A DNA stretch of 64,000 nt from Planomicrobium sp. CPCC 101079 (lineage in GTDB: Bacteria > Bacillota > Bacilli > Bacillales_A > Planococcaceae), in NCBI RefSeq assembly GCF_007859275.1, contig NZ_VOHC01000031.1, forward strand, positions 133,104-197,103. Direction: 5' to 3'. Under the pieces are notes generated by a model. It was given only the letters and a program-made list of their open reading frames with translations. It was not told the DNA's origin and searched no databases. Of this stretch, positions 55,996 to 63,873 are shown in pieces (position 1 is the first letter of the stretch; the number at the start of each line of letters is the position of its first letter). Made by a program: the position numbers and the translations under genes.

Positions 55996-56076
55996 CTCTC
56001 GATTCCTCCTGGCATGTGGTCTAGTATAAGCTAGAACGTTTTATTCACAAGAAAGTTCGTTCATTAGGCAAAAGAC

Positions 56077-56134
56077 GAGGCCCCGAACCCAAAGCTGTAC
56101 ATCGCTAGCTTTGAATCCGGGGCGTCATTTTTTG
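56077..56134 (-). terminator. Terminator of the 66-residue protein gene
   Basis: Long imperfect stem: GACG-CCCCG-TTCAAAGCT pairs with AGCTTTG-CGGGG-CGTC; TTTTG follows on the minus strand. Confidence 0.7.
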
Positions 56135-56143
56135 TTAACTTGT

Positions 56144-56344
56144 TTAAGTCGCAGACTCGGTTTTCCGCTGTTCGGCAATCCACCAGTCAATATGAGCTAG
56201 ATCGAAAAAAATGGTACCGCCATATGACTTCTTATGCGGAATCTTTCTTTTTGCCAAATACTCATGCAGCTGATCTTCCGAGATCGGATAATTTACCGAC
56301 TCCAAATGCTCCAGCAAGCTTTTTACCCCTTGGATCTTACTCAT
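56144..56344 (-). CDS. Small conserved hypothetical protein
   Basis: 66 residues, MSKIQGVKSLLEHLESVNYP start, then a winged-helix-like middle (DQLHEYLAKRKIPHKKSYG) and FDLAHIDWWIAEQR. It has the look of an excisionase-like or small DNA-binding protein, without proof. GGGAGGTGA precedes the ATG. Confidence 0.7.
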   Translation of the reverse strand: MSKIQGVKSLLEHLESVNYPISEDQLHEYLAKRKIPHKKSYGGTIFFDLAHIDWWIAEQRKTESAT

Positions 56345-56483
56345 TTAATCACCTCCCACAAAATCCTCTTCACAAATCTGCTAAAGAAAATTCAGTACGA
56401 GTTATTAAATTAGTTGGGTATTTTAGTTATACCCTTTTACACAGGCTCTAATCCATAAATCTGCAATAAGGCCTAGGTTCTCT

Positions 56484-56666
56484 TTAGACTTTCGTTAAAT
56501 AGCGAGTGAAAAATGATTTTCCGTCCTGCCCCAGTTCTTTCAAAATCGTATAACTCTCTTCTTCATCCCATTTTTTTTCGTTAGCAAGACACGTAAAAAT
56601 TTTCCCTTTATAGAGCGTCGCGTAGCGGTGCGTATGGATGATAACTTGATCTCCTTGTTTGAACAT
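56484..56666 (-). CDS. Small hypothetical protein
   Basis: 60 residues (MFKQGDQVIIHTHRYATLYKG in part), a compact SH3-like or KOW-like beta pattern by eye (GDQVIIH, KGKIFTC). I use the ATG at 56666, nine bases after AAAGGG; an ATG three codons earlier is possible. No family recognised. Confidence 0.6.
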   Translation of the reverse strand: MFKQGDQVIIHTHRYATLYKGKIFTCLANEKKWDEEESYTILKELGQDGKSFFTRYLTKV

Positions 56667-56913
56667 GAAAATCATCCCTTTCCTGTTATTGAAACTTTCT
56701 ATGCATCCCCAGGTTGTGTTCCTTGCTTTCATTATAAATCACCTTTTCGCTTTTACCTAGATAAAGTTAATCATGAGTGCTACTTGCCGAATAAGATATG
56801 ATAGAAATTTGAACGAAAAAATAAAAAAACGGCAAAGATACATAAAATTATGCAAAAAGGGGATACATTAATTAACAACCTTCATAAAAACAGCATTCAA
56901 AGGAGGCTATAAA

Positions 56914-57141
56914 ATGAAGAAAGTTCGCTTTGACGGCAAAGAATTTACCCTTTTAGCAGATCCTGAGCGAGCAGGCACCCATGACATGCCTTTATACAAG
57001 GCACCGGCAAAAGGCGAGGATGGCAACAAATAAGAAGTTACGTGGAATGTAATCGAAAATTATTTGGAACAAAATGATTTCGAAAACGCAGAGAAGTATT
57101 TTGAAAACTGGGATGTCTACTCAGTCGAACAAACCGATTAA
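56914..57141 (+). pseudogene. Small gene split by one in-frame TAA
   Basis: From ATG 56914 (AGGAGG upstream) the frame gives MKKVRFDGKEFTLLADPER ... GEDGNK, then TAA at 57031-57033. It stays open in the same frame for 35 more residues (EVTWNVIENYLEQNDFENAE ... SVEQTD) to a TAA at 57139, right before a strong terminator. Both halves have protein-like composition, so a sense codon (probably Tyr) became a stop. The 39-residue front part could still be made. Read-through is also possible. Confidence 0.7.
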
Positions 57142-57147
57142 AAAAGA

Positions 57148-57177
57148 GCCCGTATCCGGTATGAGCCGGATACGGGC
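57148..57177. terminator. Bidirectional terminator
   Basis: GCCCGTATCCGG, loop TATGAG, CCGGATACGGGC; T-rich on the minus strand after the stem. Confidence 0.88.
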
Positions 57178-57191
57178 TTGCTTTGTTTAAA

Positions 57192-57989
57192 TTATACACG
57201 GGTGCCGGGAATGTTATCCGTAAAAATACCGTGCGCACCTATACCTTTCCATTTATCTGCAATTTCAGAGGAGTTGACTGTATATAGATGGACCAGCAAA
57301 CCTGATTCTTTTGCAGTCTTTATATAATCCTCATCGATTCTTTCGAAGTATGTTCCAATGCCAACTGCATACTCACAAACTTCTTCAAACCGCTTTCTCG
57401 CATCCGGTCCGGTTATCGGATCTCTTTCCAGCTTGATAAGCGGAATTTTCCGGCTAAAAGTCCGCATTCTTTTCAAACTTTCTTCGCTGAAGGACTGAAT
57501 GACCACTTTTCCTTCCGGCAAGGATTCGTCTAGCAGGCCATTTTGTCCAAGCAGCTCAAACAGCTCATCTTCAATGCCTTCATTCTGTTCCGGTTTCTTC
57601 GTTTCAATATAGTAATTGACACTTTTTCCGAATTCATCGATGATTTCTTGTAAAGTGGGTATCTTCTGCTTTGTGTATTCTTCTTTAGCCATATCCGGAT
57701 ACTTCTGGTTGAACCAAGAACCCGCGTCCAGTCGCTTAAGTTCAGCCAGTGTCATGTCTGTAACGACCCCGCTGCCGTCCGTTGTGCGATCAACCGTTAA
57801 GTCGTGGATGGAAACCAAGACATTGTCTTTGCTCATTTGCACATCGACTTCCAGATAATCAGCCTCCAGTTCTTTAGCAAGACGGTAAGCAGCCATTGTA
57901 TGCTCTGGAGCTTGCACACTGGCGCCGCGGTGGGCAATAATCAAAAATTTGTCTGGATCCATTAAAGCTGTTCCGTTTTTTATCCTCAT
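57192..57989 (-). CDS. Glycerophosphodiester phosphodiesterase
   Basis: Hydrolyses glycerophosphodiesters to sn-glycerol 3-phosphate and an alcohol. Motifs: IIAHRGASVQAPEHTMAAY (catalytic His), LEVDVQMSKDNVLVSIHD (metal acids and second His), and the C-terminal HLYTVNS and GIFTDNIP. 265 residues, no signal peptide, so cytoplasmic (YhdW/UgpQ-like). The ATG at 57989 follows AGGAAAG; a second ATG nine codons in is possible. Confidence 0.9.
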   Translation of the reverse strand: MRIKNGTALMDPDKFLIIAHRGASVQAPEHTMAAYRLAKELEADYLEVDVQMSKDNVLVSIHDLTVDRTTDGSGVVTDMTLAELKRLDAGSWFNQKYPDMAKEEYTKQKIPTLQEIIDEFGKSVNYYIETKKPEQNEGIEDELFELLGQNGLLDESLPEGKVVIQSFSEESLKRMRTFSRKIPLIKLERDPITGPDARKRFEEVCEYAVGIGTYFERIDEDYIKTAKESGLLVHLYTVNSSEIADKWKGIGAHGIFTDNIPGTRV

Positions 57990-58270
57990 ATTCTTTCCTA
58001 CTTTCGTAGCTAATGATCAAAGAAACAGAAATTATGGAAAGAACCCTCATGCGTATCTTTTTTAAAAATGCATTTACCCATCTGTCTCTTATCCATTCAG
58101 CGAAGATTTTCATTTATGTATAAGTTCCCTAAAGCGTTGTGAATAAACAAATAAGCGGAATATTATAATGGTATTTTCAACTTGCTGTGAGCCTTCCTAA
58201 AGCTGCTGCTCGAGATAGAAATAACAACAACCACCAATAGCTAATCACTGAAGAAACCGTATGTCTTCCC
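57990..58270. other. Gap without recognisable features
   Basis: AT-rich 281 bases upstream of the GDPD gene. No gene or clear promoter was found. Confidence 0.4.
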
Positions 58271-58444
58271 TTACTCTTCCCTCCGTATTTCTTCTCGGAC
58301 CATTAAATTCCGGATTGTGTAATAATCCAAGCTTCTTAAGTCTTGCCCTTCCGGTCCGGAAGACACTCCTAAACTTTCTAATTCTGAAATCCAATTTTCG
58401 CGTTTTATTTCCTCTTCCGTAAATAAGGTCTTTTGTTTTCGCAA
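58271..58444 (-). CDS. Small acidic/basic hypothetical protein, TTG start
   Basis: 57 residues: MRKQKTLFTEEEIKRENW, then ISELESLGV, LRSLDYYTIRNLMVREEIRREE. Starts with TTG at 58444, eight bases after GAGAGGGG. Codon use is orderly and the helix-rich sequence looks real, unlike an overlapping frame at 58245-58493. A 24-base palindrome lies 41 bases upstream. Family not recognised; the size recalls Fur-regulated basic proteins, which is only a guess. Confidence 0.6.
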   Translation of the reverse strand: MRKQKTLFTEEEIKRENWISELESLGVSSGPEGQDLRSLDYYTIRNLMVREEIRREE

Positions 58445-58484
58445 GGTTTCTGCCCCTCTCTACTTTTGTATATAATATACAATT

Positions 58485-58508
58485 AATATTCAAATTAGTT
58501 TGAATATT
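58485..58508. promoter_or_regulatory. 24-base palindrome upstream of the 57-residue gene
   Basis: AATATTCAAA, TTAG, TTTGAATATT: perfect 10-base arms. It overlaps the probable promoter of the gene at 58271-58444, an operator-like position. Confidence 0.55.
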
Positions 58509-58737
58509 CCTTATTTTCCTTTTTACAGAAGTATTAAACCTTTAGACTAAAACTTGCCCAAAACTATGACTCTAATTCCTTACTGAAACCACTCCCATAT
58601 TTGTAGAATTCATTCTGCAGTTCTAGTCTTCCCTTTTTTTGAGTGGAATGTATGTTATAATGAAAGGAATATAAAAACCTTGGATTCTTACAGACTTTTA
58701 TTAGTCAATTTCCAAATCTGGAGACGGAGGAATTCCA

Positions 58738-58971
58738 ATGAAATTAGAACATATTAAAGAAATCCTGAAAACTGTAAGCTTTTACAATACAGTTAACATC
58801 ACCCAAACATTTAGCAAAGAAGACACCGACCGAATTACTGTAACAAGCGTTAAAAACACGGGCGTCTTGCAAATGACATTCATCGAATCTGGTAAAGTTA
58901 TCTTTTTTGAATCCATAGACCAAGCAGCAGAGGCGGTTGAAGGCAATATCAATTCTCCAACCTTAATCTAA
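58738..58971 (+). CDS. Small hypothetical protein
   Basis: 77 residues: MKLEHIKEILKTVSFYNTVN, a beta-rich middle (RITVTSVKNTGVLQMTFIE) and a helical end. GGAGG precedes the ATG. No family recognised. It has a promoter gap of 229 bases upstream and a very strong terminator. Confidence 0.72.
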   Translation: MKLEHIKEILKTVSFYNTVNITQTFSKEDTDRITVTSVKNTGVLQMTFIESGKVIFFESIDQAAEAVEGNINSPTLI

Positions 58972-59022
58972 AAAGCCATAAAAAAACACCGGTCAAGCGC
59001 CGGTGTTTTTTTATGGCTTTTT
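58970..59022. terminator. Very long bidirectional terminator
   Basis: 23-base perfect arms (AAAAAGCCATAAAAAAACAC + CGG) with loop TCAAGCG between convergent genes; the stop of the kinase-like gene lies in one arm. Confidence 0.92.
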
Positions 59023-59694
59023 CCAGTAATTAGTTTGTTTAAAAACGGTTCCCATAAATTCTTCAAAAGATGGATAAAACTTCGACCATTGGTGATACCA
59101 TTTGCGAATTGTTTCAAGCAGCCAATAAGGCATGGGCGTGCCAGAAATGAATTGATAATACTCATCATAAGCTTTTTTTAAATGCTCCCAGCGAAAATCA
59201 TTCCCTGGATGTATGTATTCAGATACATCTAAGATCTTCGCTCTGCCATTTTGCAACAGAATATTTTTTAAATGGATATCGCGTGGGTTCAGCCCTTTTT
59301 CGCGCGCAACTTTTCTTGCAGCTTCAACATCCTGGATTGTTTGATCTGGAATGGGAATACCTTGAAGCAAACAGTCAAAAAGTGTTGGTCCTTCCTCGTA
59401 GGTCAAAACGAGGAATTTGTCCGTCGCCGCAAAACAAGTTGAAAAGAACTCTGACTGCCCCAATATTGCATACACTTCTGCTTCCGCTCTGATTTTGTTC
59501 AATTTTTGTTCTGCATAAACTTTAAATGCATAGGATGGAGCTGAAAGCGATTGAAAAACTGCCGCATCGGTCCCTACACCAATGCATTTTAGATCTGGCG
59601 ATGATCCGTAGATGGTTACAGGATCGTTGTTCGGATTAGCTGAAACTGATATATTCGACAATGCTTGTGATGCTGCTTCCCATTGGCCGGTCAT
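59011..59694 (-). CDS. Protein-kinase-like protein, YrzF type
   Basis: 227 residues with a reduced kinase fold: ATP lysine in YAFKVYAEQ, hinge LTYEEGPTLFDCLLQG, catalytic-loop NPRDIHLKNIL (Asp kept, HRD changed to PRD) and DVSEY in place of DFG (Asp kept). Closely follows B. subtilis YrzF (GLNPSDIHLRNI, ILDVA). May phosphorylate a protein or a small molecule. The ATG at 59694 follows GGGGGA. Confidence 0.85.
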   Translation of the reverse strand: MTGQWEAASQALSNISVSANPNNDPVTIYGSSPDLKCIGVGTDAAVFQSLSAPSYAFKVYAEQKLNKIRAEAEVYAILGQSEFFSTCFAATDKFLVLTYEEGPTLFDCLLQGIPIPDQTIQDVEAARKVAREKGLNPRDIHLKNILLQNGRAKILDVSEYIHPGNDFRWEHLKKAYDEYYQFISGTPMPYWLLETIRKWYHQWSKFYPSFEEFMGTVFKQTNYWKKP

Positions 59695-59793
59695 CCATAC
59701 ATTCCCCCGCGACAAAAGAACTTTCGATTAACAAAAACCTCTTTTGCATTATTTTTATTTTAAATTGTAGAATAGCCGGTTTTCTCTCTTTAG

Positions 59794-60018
59794 CTATCCA
59801 CCCCTTCTTGAAGTAAAAACAGGGTCTACATGATCTTTTATCTTCACTAATTTGACGTCTTCTTTATTAAAAAGATTCAATTCACCGAAATTATCTTCGT
59901 ACTGGACAATTTGTTCTGCTTGCACCATCTCTGCCACTTCTTCTTTTGAATTCGCCTCGACTGTCCTTTCGACTACTAGTCCTTTTTCTATATGGTATTG
60001 GATGACGTATTTCTTCAT
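59794..60018 (-). CDS. Small hypothetical protein
   Basis: 74 residues: MKKYVIQYHIEKGLVVERTV, alternating strands and a helix (SKEEVAEMVQAE), then KDHVDPVFTSRRGG. AGGGAGGTGA before the ATG. No family recognised. Confidence 0.72.
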   Translation of the reverse strand: MKKYVIQYHIEKGLVVERTVEANSKEEVAEMVQAEQIVQYEDNFGELNLFNKEDVKLVKIKDHVDPVFTSRRGG

Positions 60019-60107
60019 GTCTTCACCTCCCTGTTATTAAAATTCTGTATAGCAAGCTAATATTCCTTTAACATTCTGCCCATACTTTCATCTCTTCCTC
60101 TATAAAA

Positions 60108-60137
60108 AAAGAACCTTTCTTAACTGAAAGGCTCTTT
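60108..60137 (-). terminator. Terminator of the RsbR-type gene
   Basis: AAAGAACCTTTC and GAAAGGCTCTTT, one mismatch, followed by Ts on the minus strand. Confidence 0.75.
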
Positions 60138-60141
60138 ATGT

Positions 60142-60981
60142 CTATGCATTAATTTCAATTTTATCTATTGCTTGTACCAGTGTGCTGTATACTTCGATGC
60201 CTGTGAACTGGATTCCCAATTGGACAGCCGTTTGGGCAATTTCGGGGCTGATCCCAGATAATGCCGTGCGGACTCCGATGATTCTCAATCCATAAATCAA
60301 TTGGAAGATCTGTTGGGCAACCATCGTATCGATGATCGGAACACCGGATAAATCAATGTACAATTTGTCGATACTGTATTTTGAACTTTGCTCCAACGCT
60401 TTTTCGAAGATCACTTGTGAACGGTAGGTGTTAATCTCGCCTACTAGTGGAAGAAGCCCTGTATTTTTAGATAATAAAATAACCGGCGCACTCATTTCAA
60501 CGATCAGTTCCTGCTGGGCTTGCAGCCGGACTTGAGACGCTTCGGTATTTTGGACAGTAAACTCCTGAACGATTTCACTGATTGCGTCTACCACACCTAA
60601 ATTCCACTCAGCGTATTGTTCATGTGACACAAATTCAATATTTTGCGTGTAATATTCTTCAAGCAATTTTAAGTATTGCTTTTGTGTATTAAAAAACTCT
60701 TCCAACACTTCTTCAAGAGGTGTATTTAAATGGGCTTCGTCTTTTGCGACTCGTTTTATCCAGTCCTGGAATTCCACTAAAAACTCGTTATGGTCTTTAC
60801 TGAACATCGAACAAAACAGAACATGAAATTCGTAATTCTGTTTTTTTAGTTGTTCAATCTCTTTAGGATCTGTTGTGCTGTAAATCCCTTTTTTGCTTTT
60901 GTCTAAGGATTCATACCATTGCTCTGTCAGAATTTCATTTCTTGAGCATAAAAACTTGTGCAGTCGTTCATTTTTCAGCAT
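60142..60981 (-). CDS. RsbR-type stressosome co-antagonist with STAS domain
   Basis: 279 residues: non-haem globin-like helical N-terminus (about 1-150) and a C-terminal STAS domain (about 160-275) with the two phospho-threonine positions of RsbR proteins, GEINTYRSQ and GVPIIDTMVAQQ. Such proteins form stressosomes with RsbS and RsbT and feed the SigB pathway. No rsbS, rsbT or sigB is in the window, so this is an orphan paralogue. Confidence 0.88.
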   Translation of the reverse strand: MLKNERLHKFLCSRNEILTEQWYESLDKSKKGIYSTTDPKEIEQLKKQNYEFHVLFCSMFSKDHNEFLVEFQDWIKRVAKDEAHLNTPLEEVLEEFFNTQKQYLKLLEEYYTQNIEFVSHEQYAEWNLGVVDAISEIVQEFTVQNTEASQVRLQAQQELIVEMSAPVILLSKNTGLLPLVGEINTYRSQVIFEKALEQSSKYSIDKLYIDLSGVPIIDTMVAQQIFQLIYGLRIIGVRTALSGISPEIAQTAVQLGIQFTGIEVYSTLVQAIDKIEINA

Positions 60982-61759
60982 CTTGATTCTCCTTCACTCA
61001 AAACCAGCTTTGCTAAAGCTAGACATACGATATATTTGGCGATATTCATGTTGGAACTGCAGTCACCTATTTTCACTTTAACCTAAATAATATAATATTC
61101 TTAGCGGTTTTGCACCCTTTTTGTCAGTTGTATAGCAGTTTTGAGGAATTAGTCTAGTAAAAGCATTTACTTTTTTTGCCACTGAAGCTTTTTGAGTTTT
61201 ATTGGCAACTGCTTCATCTTATTCTGTTTTTCTTTAGCGATGTTACTTAAAGCACGGATTCCATTTAGTATCTTATGCCTACACAGGCAGTCCAACGCCT
61301 CATCGGTTATACCATATTTCATTTTTCTCGATTCGGATTCAATTCTAACTATTCATTTAATTCCAAAGCCAATATGTTATCCTATTTATAGGCACAGAAC
61401 GATTTACGGCAACTTCCAGACGTAGATGGTTTTGTTACTGACTTTCCCCCTTAAGCCAGAAATGTGCCTGTTTTTCTGAAAATGAGTAGTTCTTCCTTTA
61501 CCGCCTAAGCACCGTTGCTTGGGCGGTCTTTCTATGTTGCATAGAGCTGCAGGAGGTTTTGTAATGAGTAAGCGTTTCTGCTGTAGCTTTAAACTGATTT
61601 TTTAAACCGGACTAAATCCACACATCCTTGTACAAATTTAATAATCTGTTGAACCTTCGTCTCCAATTAGTTTTTCGTTAAGCTTAAAACAGTGTCCTCG
61701 CTCGAATATTATAGGAAGAGTATAATCGAGGCATCAAATAATTTAAGGAGTCTGACTAT
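60982..61759. other. 778-base region with relics and hairpins
   Basis: No firm gene. It holds a possible 51-residue minus-strand ORF (61167-61322), an orphan hairpin CCGCC-AAGC / GCTT-GGCGG at 61501-61526 followed by TCTTTCT, and a 13-residue ORF (61564-61605) with a strong AGGAGG site. Remaining sequence is AT-rich. Confidence 0.45.
61167..61322 (-). CDS. Possible small Lys-rich protein
   Basis: 51 residues: MKYGITDEALDCLCRHKIL, then NGIRALSNIAKEKQNKMK and a basic tail. Orderly codons, but the ribosome site is weak (CGAGAAAA). In frame upstream, after a stop, the reading LALELNE looks protein-like, so it could be the back half of a damaged gene. Confidence 0.35.
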   Translation of the reverse strand: MKYGITDEALDCLCRHKILNGIRALSNIAKEKQNKMKQLPIKLKKLQWQKK

Positions 61760-62209
61760 ATGAATCAAAGAATCCCTTATTACGATGTTTCCCCTGATGG
61801 AATGAAGATTATGATGGATATGGAGAAATACACTAAGAAATCTTCAATTAATCGAACAACGAGAGAACTGATAAAAATCAGGGTTTCTCAAATCAATGGT
61901 TGTGCTTTCTGCATTGATACGTATACTGCTGATGCACGAAAGACGGGAGAAACGGAACAGCGAATCTTTTGCATAAGTGTTTGGAATGAATGTGACTTCT
62001 ACTCGCCAGACGAGAAAATTTCGCTTGAGCTGGCTGAGCATGTTACTTTAATACCTGCTAAAAGGGTTCCAGAAGAGTTGTATGAGCGAGTACGCAAATA
62101 TTATGATGAGAAACAATATGTTGACCTTATACTGATCATCAATCAAATCAACAGCTGGAACAGACTTTCTATAGCTATGGGAAATACAGCAACAGAAAAG
62201 CCACGGTAA
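61760..62209 (+). CDS. Carboxymuconolactone decarboxylase/AhpD-like protein
   Basis: 149 residues with the AhpD-like peroxidase core: ELIKIRVSQINGCAFCIDTYTADA, where CxxC is intact but the usual histidine three residues later (CIDMH) is tyrosine. ETEQRIFCISVWNE and INSWNRLSIAMG complete the fold. AAGGAG lies eight bases before the ATG. Likely a thiol-dependent peroxide or disulfide enzyme, but the changed proton-relay residue makes activity uncertain. Confidence 0.85.
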   Translation: MNQRIPYYDVSPDGMKIMMDMEKYTKKSSINRTTRELIKIRVSQINGCAFCIDTYTADARKTGETEQRIFCISVWNECDFYSPDEKISLELAEHVTLIPAKRVPEELYERVRKYYDEKQYVDLILIINQINSWNRLSIAMGNTATEKPR

Positions 62210-62312
62210 ACGTTTACTTCCGACCTGTTCTCTATTCGCTTTGAAAATTGGGCAGAACGAAATGAAGGATTGGAATACGCTTATACAAACCTCAATCATC
62301 AAGAAAAGCCAT

Positions 62313-62426
62313 TCAAAACAAAACCGCCGGAGTTATTCGCTCTGGCAGTTTCGCAATCTCTTCATACATTTCCAAGTAGTTCTTACATTCAGCTGAAGTA
62401 ATACCACCGTTTCGATCGGGACAAGC
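62313..62426 (-). pseudogene. 3' fragment of a small protein gene
   Basis: In one frame the minus strand gives ACPDRNGGITSAECKNYLEM and then YEEIAKLPERITPAVLF before a stop. The composition is protein-like, but a stop lies directly before it and no start exists, so the 5' part is lost. Family unknown. Confidence 0.3.
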
Positions 62427-62447
62427 CTATAAGGGAAAATAAAAAAA

Positions 62448-62473
62448 GCCTTTTACCGATTAAAGTAGAAGGC
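62448..62473 (-). terminator. Orphan terminator
   Basis: Minus-strand GCCTT, long loop, AAGGC and seven Ts; no gene lies upstream of it. Confidence 0.45.
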
Positions 62474-62845
62474 AATCGTATATCATTCAAAACCCGAAGC
62501 AAGTGAACTTTTCCTTGGCACGCCAATGTTACAAAGGCCACAGCTCGGACGCTAAAAGTTTCGTTCTCTACTTTAGGGTCTAGCAGTATAAAAAGGAGGA
62601 TTAGCTCAATAGTCCAATTCTCTCAACTTCATGTTAACAGGTATGATCAAAACATAATAAGGATACCCCTCGGATATTACCATTATCTTTATTGCTAAGA
62701 CACATGATCGACTTTAAATCTCCTTCCGCTTAGTCTTCGATCCATATGACGCTACATTTAGGTGAAAACTGATTTTTTTTAATGTAACTGACATCAAACG
62801 GTCTTCGTCCTATTATTGAATATTAACTTAAGGAGGAGATATGAT

Positions 62846-63568
62846 TTGAATAATTTTATTAAGGCAATAATATGCTTGTCGTTAACTTTCTTTTCACTTT
62901 CCACCGGCATACTCCCTAAAGCAGAAGCAACTGGATCACATTCAGGCACTGTTACTGCTAACAGCTTGAATGTTCGTTCAAAGCCTGCGACGACATCGGC
63001 TATTGTTGGCTGGCTGCCAGAGGGCAGTATAATAAATGTATATTCAACCCATGAAGGTTGGGGAGAAACCTACTATAAAAACAAAAAAGCTTACGTATCA
63101 TTAAAGTACATTAAACTATCTGACAAGATTTCATTTAAAGAGACAAAACAAAAAACTATTTGTATACCACATTAGGTGACAAAAATACTTATAAATTGTT
63201 TCATCTGCTAATTTTGGCACTTCATACCGCTGGGAAAAATGGACAATCCAAATGGGTGATAGTGAAAAGTTCTATGAACGCGAATCAAAAAGTGAATGAC
63301 TTACGACCTCCAATTTAAAAGATAATACAATCCAACTTCGATACCCTTTATTTGTCGGTCAGTCTTGGAAGCCCAATCCTAAAAATCACACAGTTTAAAT
63401 TACTTCTTTGAATAAGACACTAACTACACCTGCAGGAAAATTCACTAACGCAGTTGAAGTTAAACAAGGTACTGCTGCAACCTATTATTTTGCAAGAAAC
63501 ATCGGATTGATAAAAAAATTGAAAACGGCAAGACTGTCGATGAACTCCAAAAAATAGTAAAACGATAA
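62846..63568 (+). pseudogene. Frameshifted secreted SH3-domain protein
   Basis: AAGGAGG then a TTG start gives a signal peptide (about 1-28) and an SH3b domain (SLNVRSKPATTSAIVGWLPEG) up to a stop at 63173-63175. Beyond it, in other frames, the protein continues: YLYTTLGDKNTYKLF, NFGTSYRWEKWTIQMGDSEK, IQLRYPLFVGQSWKPNPK, TTPAGKFTNAVEVKQG and KIENGKTVDELQKIVKR to a stop at 63568. So at least three frameshifts or stops broke one ~240-residue gene. The 109-residue front part (62846-63175) could still be secreted. Confidence 0.82.
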
Positions 63569-63873
63569 ATATGACCAGTAAAACCTTACCGTCTAGCAAG
63601 GTTTTTCCTATTTCTTAGGAATCCTTCTGCGAATTGCATCTTTATTTTAATTCTTATTGTTAGTTAAAATAGCAATCAAGTGCCGGCATACATGCTACAT
63701 TATGCTTATAAGAGCAGTTCCGATATACAAGGGATTAGAAACTATAAGATTATGCCTGATAATCTTATAGTGGTTTAAAAGAGAACGTAAGATTGTTCAA
63801 ACGATAACTTTGTAAAAGGCTTGCACTGTTTCAAAATTAATTAATCAAAATCAAAAAAACCGCCGGAGCTTAT
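63569..63873. other. Gap left of the insertion sequence
   Basis: No gene seen. It holds the hairpin that would end the SH3 gene (63580-63605, AAAACCTT / AAGGTTTT), a perfect 12-base inverted repeat ACTATAAGATTA / TAATCTTATAGT (63741-63771), and AAACCGCCGGAG (63858-63869), the left half of a hairpin seen whole at 62323. Confidence 0.5.
63580..63605 (+). terminator. Terminator of the SH3-domain pseudogene
   Basis: AAAACCTT, 10-base loop, AAGGTTTT, then TCC. Confidence 0.6.

Larger units (their letters stand above)
62210..62845. other. 636-base region with relics
   Basis: No intact gene. It holds a hairpin AACCGCCGGAG / CTCTGGCAGTT (62323-62352), a minus-strand protein fragment (62313-62426), a minus-strand terminator without a gene (62448-62473), and a 14-base word identical to a tRNA 5' end (62595-62608). 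Confidence 0.5.

Noticed and set aside
58245..58493. 82-codon minus-strand frame
   Set aside because: Arg/Lys-rich, no ribosome site at its ATG; an overlapping frame (58271-58444) has better codons and a ribosome site.
61192..61425. 77-codon plus-strand frame
   Set aside because: Low-information hydrophobic sequence without a ribosome site; the opposite strand reads more like protein.
62480..62640. Open minus-strand frame without a start (SVRAVAFVTLACQG...)
   Set aside because: No start codon with ribosome site, no family resemblance; probably chance.
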